Below are positions 6,110-11,060 of a stretch of DNA of 11,060 bases, piece by piece. Below the pieces are notes generated by a model, which had not been told where the DNA came from, searched no databases, and saw nothing but the letters and a program-made list of their open reading frames with translations. The position numbers and the translations under genes are program-made. The stretch is from DATESG01 sp035270925 (GTDB lineage: Bacteria; Bacillota_I; Bacilli_A; RFN20; CAG-826), in contig DATESG010000062.1 of the NCBI GenBank assembly GCA_035270925.1, positions 1 to 11,060 on the forward strand, written 5' to 3'. Within the stretch, counting starts at the first letter, position 1. Each line of letters starts with the position of its first letter.

Positions 6110-6701
6110 AAAGATTGTCATCGCGACTAACAATTTAAACAAACTATACGAGTTTAGAAAACTGTTCAAAGATACCGATTACGAAATTTTAACGCTCAAT
6201 GATATAGGTTTTTTAGGTGAGATTGAGGAAACTGGTGAGACATTTGCCGAAAACGCGATTATAAAAGCTGAAGCAATCGCCAAGTTTTCTAAACTTCCCG
6301 TGATTGCGGATGATTCCGGCCTCATGGTTAACGCCCTTGACGGCTTCCCTGGTATTTACTCGCGACGTTTTATGGAAGATGCAAGTTACGTCCTTAAAAA
6401 CCAAGAAATTATCCATCGGCTTGAACCTTACAGTGATAAATCAGCGAAGTTTGTCGCCGCGATCGCCCTCGTTAACTATGAAAAGTTTCCCCAAGTATTT
6501 ATTGGTGAAGTTAAGGGTCTTATTATTGATGAACCACATGGCGAAAGTGGCTTTGGCTATGACCCAATTTTTTTCGTCCCCAAATTAAACAAAACACTAG
6601 CCGAAGCTAGTGATGAAGAGAAGAATAAAATTTCCCACCGCGGGAAGGCCCTCGATCTTTTAATCGCGTTTCTTAACGCCACTCCGCCAGCAACTTTGTA
6701 A
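6093..6701 (+). CDS. rdgB: XTP/dITP pyrophosphatase (non-canonical purine NTPase, RdgB/HAM1 family)
   Basis: The enzyme hydrolyses XTP, ITP and dITP to monophosphates, keeping deaminated purines out of DNA and RNA. About 202 residues is the standard length. Family motifs seen are TNNLNKLYEF (12-21), ETGETFAENAIIKA, the catalytic IADDSGL (71-77), the PGIYSRRF loop, the substrate-binding SGFGYDPIFF block, and the C-terminal SHRGKAL. The start is ambiguous between GTG 6090, ATG 6093 and ATG 6096. ATG 6093 is chosen; no clear ribosome site exists, and the 17-nt overlap with the cyclase gene suggests coupling. The 3' end overlaps the convergent NUDIX gene by 29 bp. A minus-strand terminator hairpin is embedded in its coding sequence at 6595-6612. 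Confidence 0.95.
   Translation: MMKTSKKIVIATNNLNKLYEFRKLFKDTDYEILTLNDIGFLGEIEETGETFAENAIIKAEAIAKFSKLPVIADDSGLMVNALDGFPGIYSRRFMEDASYVLKNQEIIHRLEPYSDKSAKFVAAIALVNYEKFPQVFIGEVKGLIIDEPHGESGFGYDPIFFVPKLNKTLAEASDEEKNKISHRGKALDLLIAFLNATPPATL
6582..6612 (-). terminator. Intrinsic terminator for the NUDIX gene, embedded in rdgB
   Basis: On the minus strand CACTAGC-TTCG-GCTAGTG (6612-6595) is a perfect 7-bp stem capped by a stable UUCG tetraloop. It is followed by TTTTGTTTAATTT. It lies 60 nt beyond the NUDIX stop codon and inside the coding sequence of rdgB on the other strand. Confidence 0.7.
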
Positions 6702-7068
6702 TCAAAGGCACGTCGGCGGGGAGAAAATCAAGTTTCATCAGTTGGCTTCGATCAAAGAAGCCAGCTTTTTTATGAACGTTAAGATGATGAATATCATCAT
6801 TAGTTTTACATTTATAAGCATTCATCTTTAATATGAATTTTTCATACTCATATTCAACATGGTCAAAATAGACTAGATTGAAAACTTCGATTGATAACTC
6901 TTCTCTTAGTTCACGCTTTAGTGCTTCTTGGTCAGTTTCCCCATCTTCAAGTTTACCACCGGGAAATTCCCATTTATTGAACATAAAACCATCTTCGCTC
7001 CGCATCGCTGCAAAAATTTTTCCGTTCTTTTCAATAATCGCCGCTACAACTGTTTTAACTGTTTTCAT
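6673..7068 (-). CDS. MutT-like NUDIX hydrolase (probable 8-oxo-dGTP diphosphatase)
   Basis: This 131-residue protein resembles MutT in length and layout: a VVAAII strand at the start, EFPGGKLEDGE around 34-44, and a NUDIX box from G38 to I60. The box keeps all metal-binding glutamates (E44, R52-E53, E56-E57). Only the glycine of the usual EExG is replaced, by S59, as seen in other MutT relatives. MutT enzymes hydrolyse 8-oxo-dGTP, but NUDIX substrates are hard to predict and this is inferred. A weak ribosome site (AGGCGG, 7081-7076) is 7 nt from the ATG. Its 3' end overlaps convergent rdgB by 29 bp. It also carries, on the opposite strand, a terminator for the rdgB operon (6740-6771). Confidence 0.9.
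   Translation of the reverse strand: MKTVKTVVAAIIEKNGKIFAAMRSEDGFMFNKWEFPGGKLEDGETDQEALKRELREELSIEVFNLVYFDHVEYEYEKFILKMNAYKCKTNDDIHHLNVHKKAGFFDRSQLMKLDFLPADVPLITKLLAEWR
6740..6771 (+). terminator. Intrinsic terminator of the gnd-rdgB operon, embedded in the antisense of the NUDIX gene
   Basis: A stem of about 10 bp (6740-6749 with 6757-6766, core TGGCTTC/GAAGCCA, one T·G pair) and a 7-nt loop are followed by an uninterrupted T run ending at 6771. It lies about 40 nt past the rdgB stop and within codons of the minus-strand NUDIX gene. The minus-strand version lacks a T tract, so it should act on plus-strand transcripts only. Confidence 0.8.
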
Positions 7069-7103
7069 TACTAGTCCGCCTATAGTTCTTAATACACCTT
7101 GAG

Positions 7104-7112
7104 ATTATATCA
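7104..7112 (-). promoter_or_regulatory. Extended -10 promoter (TGATATAAT) for the MutT-like NUDIX gene
   Basis: On the minus strand TGA-TATAAT is a perfect -10 with a TGn extension. A weak -35 candidate (TTCAAC) lies 18 nt upstream. Transcription would begin near 7097, giving a leader of about 30 nt that includes AGGCGG. Confidence 0.65.
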
Positions 7113-7207
7113 CTAATCATAATTTTGTTGAACTTTTTAGTCGAGATTATTTTACCGAGAAAATGCATTATTTATCGTTTTGCACTCGTAATCCATTAGA
7201 AAAGTTG

Positions 7208-7241
7208 TATAATATACCTGGCTATTAATTTAAAGAGGAGG
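7208..7241 (+). promoter_or_regulatory. -10 box and strong ribosome site for eno
   Basis: TATAAT at 7208-7213 is a perfect -10. The best -35-like hexamer, TTGCAC (7180-7185), is 22 nt away, which is too far for a standard promoter. AGAGGAGG at 7234-7241 is the strongest ribosome site in the window, 7 nt from the ATG. This fits high expression of enolase. Confidence 0.65.
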
Positions 7242-7248
7242 ATATATT

Positions 7249-8547
7249 ATGCCAACTATTATTGATATTTACGCTCGCGAAGTTATTGACTCACGTGGCA
7301 ACCCAACAATCGAGGTTGAAGTCACTTCAGCTTCAGGTGCCTTTGGTCGTGCGATTGTTCCAAGTGGAGCAAGTACAGGCGAAAGAGAAGCCCTTGAATT
7401 ACGTGATGGTGACAAAAAACGTTTTGGCGGAAAAGGTGTTTTAAAAGCCGTTGAAAATGTTAACGACATTATCGCACCAGCCTTAATTGGCGAATTTGAC
7501 GTCGATGAACAAGTCGCAATTGACAATCGACTATTAGATCTTGATGGAACTCCATTCAAAGAAAAATTAGGGGCTAATGCGATGTTAGGTGTTTCCCTAG
7601 CTTGTGCTCGTGCCGCCGCTGATTATTATGGTCTTCCACTTTACAAATACTTAGGTGGCCCAAATGCTAAAAAGCTCCCAGTTCCAATGATGAACGTCAT
7701 TAACGGTGGTTCCCATGCTGATAGCAGTGTTGACTTCCAAGAATTTATGATTATGCCTGTCGGCGCGCCAAGTTTACACGAAGCGCTACGGTGGGGTGCT
7801 GAAGTTTTCCATGAACTAAAAAAAGTATTGAAAGAAAAAGGCCACATTACCGCTGTCGGTGATGAAGGTGGTTTCGCGCCAAACTTAGCAACCAATGAAG
7901 AACCATTAGAAGTTATCATGCAAGCTATTAAACGCGCTGGTTATAAACCTGGTGTTGACTTCATGTTGGCACTTGACGTTGCTGCCAGTGAATTCTTTGA
8001 TAAAAAGAAAAATATCTATGACCTCAAAAAATCAGGTCAAGGTCATAAAACCGCTGATGAAATGATTGCTTGGTATGTCGCAATGGTTGATAAATATCCA
8101 ATTATCTCTATTGAAGACGGACTTGCTGAAGGCGATTGGGATGGCTGGAAACGCCTGACTGATGCTTTAGGCAAAAAAGTTCAACTCGTTGGTGATGATC
8201 TATTCGTTACTAACCCTGCAATCCTTAAAGAAGGAATTGACAGAGGCATTGCCAACTCAATTCTCATTAAGGTCAACCAAATTGGCACCCTTACTGAAAC
8301 TCTTGATGCAATGGAAATGGCCGAAAGAGCGGGATATACATGCGTTGTCTCCCATCGTTCAGGTGAAACCGAAGATACCACAATTGCTGATTTAGCGGTT
8401 GCTTTAAATGCTGGCCAAATTAAGACTGGTTCAATGAGCCGGACTGACCGTGTTGCTAAGTATAACCAATTAATCAGAATTGAAGATGAATTAGGTGATA
8501 CCGCAATCTACCCAGGACTTAAAGCCTTCTATAGTATTAAAAAATAG
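7249..8547 (+). CDS. eno: Enolase (phosphopyruvate hydratase)
   Basis: Enolase converts 2-phosphoglycerate to phosphoenolpyruvate in glycolysis and the reverse in gluconeogenesis. The 432-residue length is typical. The N-terminus has IDSRGNPT (13-20) and VPSGASTG (37-44). Key residues are in place: E206 in GDEGG, metal ligands D243, E289 and D316, the base K341 in ILIKVNQIGTLTET, the SHRSGET loop (368-374) and K392 in GQIKTGS. No key residue is missing. The gene stands alone between its own promoter and ribosome site and a strong terminator, rather than in the gap-pgk-tpi-pgm cluster common in Bacillota. Codon use looks more regular than in neighbouring membrane genes, consistent with high expression. 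Confidence 0.98.
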   Translation: MPTIIDIYAREVIDSRGNPTIEVEVTSASGAFGRAIVPSGASTGEREALELRDGDKKRFGGKGVLKAVENVNDIIAPALIGEFDVDEQVAIDNRLLDLDGTPFKEKLGANAMLGVSLACARAAADYYGLPLYKYLGGPNAKKLPVPMMNVINGGSHADSSVDFQEFMIMPVGAPSLHEALRWGAEVFHELKKVLKEKGHITAVGDEGGFAPNLATNEEPLEVIMQAIKRAGYKPGVDFMLALDVAASEFFDKKKNIYDLKKSGQGHKTADEMIAWYVAMVDKYPIISIEDGLAEGDWDGWKRLTDALGKKVQLVGDDLFVTNPAILKEGIDRGIANSILIKVNQIGTLTETLDAMEMAERAGYTCVVSHRSGETEDTTIADLAVALNAGQIKTGSMSRTDRVAKYNQLIRIEDELGDTAIYPGLKAFYSIKK

Positions 8548-8568
8548 GTATTCAACAAAAAATAAACT

Positions 8569-8600
8569 AGACACACTTTAGGGTGTGTCTTTTTATTTAT
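8569..8600 (+). terminator. Intrinsic terminator after eno
   Basis: AGACACAC (8569-8576) pairs perfectly with GTGTGTCT (8583-8590) around a 6-nt loop. TTTTATTTAT follows. It lies about 20 nt past the eno stop and separates it from the downstream membrane gene. Confidence 0.88.
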
Positions 8601-8608
8601 CTAATAAT

Positions 8609-8650
8609 TTGATTAGCTTATTGCAGTGTAGTAAAATAAAACATAAGGAG
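8609..8650 (+). promoter_or_regulatory. Promoter and ribosome site of the multi-pass membrane protein gene
   Basis: TTGATT (8609-8614), a 17-nt spacer and TAAAAT (8632-8637) form a good sigma-A-type promoter. AAGGAG at 8645-8650 lies 7 nt from the ATG at 8658. Confidence 0.75.
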
Positions 8651-8657
8651 AATTTAT

Positions 8658-9491
8658 ATGCCCGATATTTTAGGTGGACTAAATATAATGGAAATCATTC
8701 TTAGTGGGCTTGCTTCACTAAATTATGTTTTTGACATTATTATTATCCTCTCGCTTATTCCCGCAATTATTGGTGCGGCAAAAAGAGGGATATTCAAAAC
8801 TTTATTTAGATTTCTTATTTATGGAACAATCTTTTTAGTCGCCTTTTTAAACATTGAAATGATTGCCAATTATGTTGGTGAAAACTTCTTAAAACTAATT
8901 GGTCAACAAATCTCCTACACTTACGAAGAAACAATTTACACTTACGATAGTTTCTCAGGTTTCTTTACAGCGCTCCTTGAGCAAGGTGAATCAAGCGGCG
9001 CGACTGTAGAGGCAGTAGTTCTTGGTTTAAATAAGAACTTAGCTTGGATTATCGTTTTTCCAGTCTTAACCGCGGGATCATATATTCTCACAACAGTATT
9101 ATGGGTGATTATGATGGTCTTCTTCCCAAGAGCATTGCGTAAACGTATCAAGGAATTAAAATTACCACTGCTTAATGTACCGCTTGGGGTGTTAATGTCA
9201 CTAGTCCTTATTTTATTTTCAATCGCACCATATGTAAATTTGAGTACGGCTTTAAGAAATATCGTGATTGACCCCGAGAGCCCTGTTGGTTTCTTAAGCC
9301 CAAGTTATGCCGGTATTCTTGCATGGTTCACCCCTGCAAAGTCGTTTATTCTTACCTTCTTACAATCATTTGGACTCACTAACATGTTTGTCTTCTTTGA
9401 TACGATTAAAGTCGGTGGTGTAGATGTTAACTTTGCCGAAGAATTAAATCGAATTATTAATGTTGTCGGTGCAATTACACCCGCTCCGTAG
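8658..9491 (+). CDS. Multi-pass membrane protein, possibly CvpA-like
   Basis: I cannot assign this 277-residue protein firmly. It has about five hydrophobic segments, near residues 24-40, 50-68, 128-156, 170-190 and 218-240. A polar, tyrosine- and serine-rich stretch (about 84-117) probably forms an extracytoplasmic loop, and a basic RALRKRIKELK stretch (158-168) is probably cytoplasmic. The early GAAKRGIFKTLFRFL segment (39-53) recalls the 'G-x-RG-x-x-x-x-L' feature of CvpA-family proteins, linked in other bacteria to colicin V production and envelope stress; this similarity is only suggestive. It has its own promoter and ribosome site and is separated from eno by a terminator. Its last 17 bp overlap the convergent NUDIX gene. 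Confidence 0.75.
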   Translation: MPDILGGLNIMEIILSGLASLNYVFDIIIILSLIPAIIGAAKRGIFKTLFRFLIYGTIFLVAFLNIEMIANYVGENFLKLIGQQISYTYEETIYTYDSFSGFFTALLEQGESSGATVEAVVLGLNKNLAWIIVFPVLTAGSYILTTVLWVIMMVFFPRALRKRIKELKLPLLNVPLGVLMSLVLILFSIAPYVNLSTALRNIVIDPESPVGFLSPSYAGILAWFTPAKSFILTFLQSFGLTNMFVFFDTIKVGGVDVNFAEELNRIINVVGAITPAP

Positions 9492-9885
9492 ATTTAACAA
9501 TTAGCTCAACGACCTTTTCAAAGTCAGTTGAAAGTGGGTAGTCCTTATACTTATTAAACTCAATAAAAAACACTTCTCCTTCAGTAGAAGAAGTTATCGT
9601 CCCCTTAAAAGCGGTGGCGAGGAATAAATATGCGACATCGCATATTTTTTTCTTGTCATCAACCCACAGGATACGCCCGCGGTAATGAGGTGTCGAAATT
9701 GTTAGTCCCGTTTCTTCCTGAACCTCACGAACAACACTCTCTAAAAGCGTTTCGCCATCTTCTAGATGCCCGCCAGGGAAAGTCAGTCCTGGCCAGTCCG
9801 TTTTTACACGATTTAGTACGAGCATCTTATTATTGCTATCCACAACCATGCACATATTAGTTTTAATTATTTTATAATTTTTCAT
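9475..9885 (-). CDS. NUDIX hydrolase
   Basis: This 136-residue protein has a perfect NUDIX box, G39 through L61 (GxxxxxE, then REVQEETGL), with FPGGHLEDGE leading into it. The layout after the box (RGRILWVDD, then CDVAYLFLA and an acidic EGEV) resembles the 8-oxo-(d)GTP-type NUDIX proteins of Bacillota, but the substrate cannot be read from sequence. It is only distantly similar to the other NUDIX protein in the window. No ribosome site precedes the ATG; TGC-TAAAAT sits 6 nt upstream, predicting a leaderless mRNA. Its 3' end overlaps the convergent membrane gene by 17 bp. A plus-strand terminator is embedded in codons for the KKKICDVAYL region (9626-9651). Confidence 0.88.
   Translation of the reverse strand: MKNYKIIKTNMCMVVDSNNKMLVLNRVKTDWPGLTFPGGHLEDGETLLESVVREVQEETGLTISTPHYRGRILWVDDKKKICDVAYLFLATAFKGTITSSTEGEVFFIEFNKYKDYPLSTDFEKVVELIVKSTERV
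9626..9651 (+). terminator. Intrinsic terminator of the membrane protein gene, embedded in the antisense of a NUDIX gene
   Basis: AAATATGCG (9626-9634) pairs perfectly with CGCATATTT (9639-9647) around an ACAT loop and runs into a T tract ending at 9651. It lies about 135 nt past the stop of the 8658-9491 gene, inside the minus-strand NUDIX coding sequence. The minus-strand reading has a poorer T tract (TTTATTCC). Confidence 0.75.
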
Positions 9886-9891
9886 GGACTT

Positions 9892-9900
9892 ATTTTAGCA
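9892..9900 (-). promoter_or_regulatory. Extended -10 promoter (TGCTAAAAT) for the second NUDIX gene
   Basis: On the minus strand TGC-TAAAAT is an extended -10, ending 6 nt before the ATG at 9885. The -35 region is weak. The position predicts a leaderless transcript. Confidence 0.55.
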
Positions 9901-9929
9901 AATAAAGGTCAACTTCTCACGAAGTATTA

Positions 9930-9935
9930 TATAAT
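9930..9935 (+). promoter_or_regulatory. -10 box (TATAAT) for the YwaF-like gene
   Basis: A perfect TATAAT ends 6 nt before the ATG at 9942. No TGn extension and no good -35 are visible, and no ribosome site fits. It faces away from the NUDIX promoter, with only 32 bp between the two -10 boxes. Confidence 0.55.
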
Positions 9936-9941
9936 AGTTAT

Positions 9942-10700
9942 ATGTATGATTTTTATGGCTATCTTGTGCTTGCACTCTTCTTTATAATTCTAATGGTGAT
10001 TACGGTCTTAACCAGGAATCATCTTATTGATAAGGATTATAAAACTCGCTATGCCCCACTACTAGTGGTCGGTTTTTTAATTATAGTTCTGGACACCTCT
10101 AAACAATTGCGGGGCATTATGGTAGGGTATGATAAAACTATCATCCCCTTATACTTTTGTAGTTTTTTCAACTTACTATATCCGCTTGCAGCCTTTAGCA
10201 AAGGCCGCCTTAAACAGGTTAGCCAAGTGATGGCCTCCGTTTACTCTTTTATGGTCGCAATGGGGCTTTATTTGTTCCCTACGATGATGATAGGTGATTC
10301 AGCCTATACATTATTTAACGGTTTCCTGAAGTTTCACACCTTCTTTTATCACCATCTCGTTATTTTATATGCGATGTTTAGTATCAGTCTTCAATTGGTG
10401 GACTTAGACACTAAGGACGATCTGCCAGCTCTCCTTGGTGGAGCAGGCTTTTATTCTCTGATTGGTGGAATTGCGGCAGCGGCGCTGAAGGTAAACTTTC
10501 ATAACTTCTATCCAACAAACCCCGGTTTCTTCTTTGATCTAAGACGAAATCTTGGTACCTTCTTCTATGTCTTACTTTGGGGCACAATGTTTGTGGTTGT
10601 TGTCGTTCCTAGCTTCTTCATCTTTAAACTTGTTTATGAATTTATTGGAGATCGAAGAATACCCGAACAAACAAGTCTTTATGATCGTCCACTTAAATAA
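9942..10700 (+). CDS. YwaF/TMEM164-like (TIGR02206-type) multi-pass membrane protein
   Basis: This 252-residue protein is mostly membrane, with about six to seven hydrophobic segments (near residues 6-24, 38-52, 66-84, 96-114, 133-151, 163-182 and 206-231). Two features match the YwaF/TMEM164 family: the IPLYFCSFFNLLYPL segment (68-82), corresponding to the family's 'LP-L-x-x-C-x' helix, and a histidine-rich FHTFFYHH segment (131-138). TMEM164, the animal relative, has been described as an acyltransferase acting on ether phospholipids; the bacterial proteins are uncharacterised. The C-terminal tail (about 236-252) is polar and probably cytoplasmic. There is no ribosome site; a TATAAT lies 6 nt before the ATG. 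It stands alone, followed by non-coding DNA. Confidence 0.72.
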   Translation: MYDFYGYLVLALFFIILMVITVLTRNHLIDKDYKTRYAPLLVVGFLIIVLDTSKQLRGIMVGYDKTIIPLYFCSFFNLLYPLAAFSKGRLKQVSQVMASVYSFMVAMGLYLFPTMMIGDSAYTLFNGFLKFHTFFYHHLVILYAMFSISLQLVDLDTKDDLPALLGGAGFYSLIGGIAAAALKVNFHNFYPTNPGFFFDLRRNLGTFFYVLLWGTMFVVVVVPSFFIFKLVYEFIGDRRIPEQTSLYDRPLK

Positions 10701-10944
10701 TTCATCCTTGCAGATATAAATTTCTTCGAATTAATAAAACCATTAAAGAACAAAGATCAAACAAACCATGTAAATTTTTCCACTAACAGGCATTTTAAAT
10801 AAGAATATTTTGAAAGCCTTTAGATATATAAGTTTAAATAAATGAAAACTCCAATAAAAAAATTGGTACACAAGATACCAACTTTTTACTTTAATGGTGC
10901 CAATCACACACATAAAGGCGTGGGTTTTTTACCCCCAAAAACAT
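10701..10944. other. AT-rich non-coding DNA between the YwaF-like gene and the right-edge repeats
   Basis: I see no gene here on either strand and no tRNA. It contains a possible degenerate copy of the right-edge repeat (10769-10798), one clear hairpin (10856-10886) and a GGGT-TTTTT-ACCC inverted repeat near 10922-10934. Base composition rises in G+C towards the right end. Confidence 0.6.
10856..10886. terminator. Hairpin with T tracts on both strands
   Basis: TTGGTA (10863-10868) pairs with TACCAA (10876-10881) around a 7-nt loop. On the minus strand it is followed by seven T residues (10862-10856), a good terminator for leftward transcription from the repeat region. On the plus strand CTTTTTACTTT follows, so it could also end the YwaF-like transcript. 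Confidence 0.6.
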
Positions 10945-11060
10945 AACTGGTAAATTTTTGACCTAATCGGGCGTTTTAGGGCGTTTCAGGGCGTTTGTGG
11001 GTAAATAACGGTAAATCACGCACTTTCGTTAACTGGTAAGAAATTGACCTAATCGGGCGT
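10945..11060. repeat. Direct repeat with 86-bp period, continuing beyond the window
   Basis: A 30-bp segment beginning AACTGGTAA and ending TTGACCTAATCGGGCGT occurs at 10945-10974 and again at 11031-11060. Only four bases differ, all in the block ATTT versus GAAA at positions 10-13. The second copy is cut by the window end, so the array may continue. The short word GGTAAAT recurs in between (about 10949, 11000, 11010). The region lacks an open reading frame. Confidence 0.8.
10969..11001 (+). repeat. Three 10-bp tandem units (GGGCGTTTNN) forming a G-quadruplex motif
   Basis: GGGCGTTTTA, GGGCGTTTCA and GGGCGTTTGT follow one another without a gap and are followed by a fourth GGG. The result is four GGG runs separated by exactly 7 nt, which meets the usual G3N1-7 quadruplex pattern. 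It stands out in AT-rich DNA and lies inside the 86-bp repeat unit. Confidence 0.8.

Noticed and set aside
7069..7248. A riboswitch or structured leader upstream of eno
   Set aside because: The stretch is explained by two divergent promoters. The eno leader after the -10 box is about 30 nt, too short for a known riboswitch, and no strong hairpin is visible.
7269..7919. Long antisense open frames within eno (and similar ones in gnd, zwf and the cyclase gene)
   Set aside because: They mirror the codon pattern of well-identified genes on the plus strand and show no family motifs, promoter or ribosome site.
9469..9485. A minus-strand terminator for the second NUDIX gene (GGTG/CACC inverted repeat)
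   Set aside because: The stem is only 4 bp with no T tract. I found no convincing terminator for this gene within the window.
10945..11060. CRISPR array
   Set aside because: The period is 86 bp with a 30-bp imperfect repeat and a 56-bp interval that itself contains repeats. Only two copies are visible and no cas gene is present.

Overview
This window is AT-rich, gene-dense chromosomal DNA from a low-GC Gram-positive-type bacterium (Bacillota, or a standard-code relative of the Mycoplasmatota). The evidence is the A/T-biased codon use, AGGAGG-type ribosome sites at several genes, CCA-encoding tRNA genes, and family assignments such as a TraX-like protein, a YwaF/TMEM164-like protein and the short (about 300-residue) 6-phosphogluconate dehydrogenase. 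TGA appears to be a true stop: it ends zwf just inside the next gene, and tryptophan is encoded by TGG. No phage, transposase, defence or CRISPR gene was found. Most of the window looks like ordinary housekeeping DNA.

Layout. (1) 1-125, minus: the N-terminal part of a YigZ/IMPACT-family protein, divergent from the next unit. (2) 206-2243, plus: a compact unit of a CPBP-family membrane protease, a TraX-family membrane protein (TAATG overlap) and thioredoxin. It ends at a hairpin shared with the convergent GNAT acetyltransferase (2264-2833, minus). (3) 2911-3063, minus: tRNA-Gly(TCC) and tRNA-Asp(GTC) with a clear promoter and terminator. (4) 3231-6701, plus: four overlapping genes, gnd, zwf, a cyclase/kynurenine-formamidase-family hydrolase and rdgB. 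(5) 6673-7068, minus: a MutT-like NUDIX gene whose 3' end overlaps rdgB. (6) 7249-8547, plus: enolase with a strong ribosome site and its own terminator. (7) 8658-9491, plus: an unassigned multi-pass membrane protein, possibly CvpA-like, whose 3' end overlaps a second NUDIX gene (9475-9885, minus). (8) 9942-10700, plus: a YwaF/TMEM164-like membrane protein. (9) 10701-11060: non-coding DNA that becomes repetitive and G-rich at the right edge.

Functionally, zwf and gnd supply the two oxidative steps of the pentose phosphate pathway (NAD(P)H and ribulose-5-phosphate). RdgB and the two NUDIX proteins probably clean damaged or non-canonical nucleotides. Thioredoxin handles thiol redox, and enolase belongs to glycolysis.

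Nothing here is clearly a new multi-gene system. The most interesting signals concern gene expression. Four genes, in two divergent pairs, have a -10 box exactly 6 nt upstream of the ATG and no Shine-Dalgarno sequence, which predicts leaderless mRNAs; the GNAT gene is a similar case. At two convergent junctions, good intrinsic terminators lie inside the opposing gene's coding sequence. The right edge carries an 86-bp-period repeat containing an evenly spaced G-quadruplex motif (GGG-N7 three times, then GGG).
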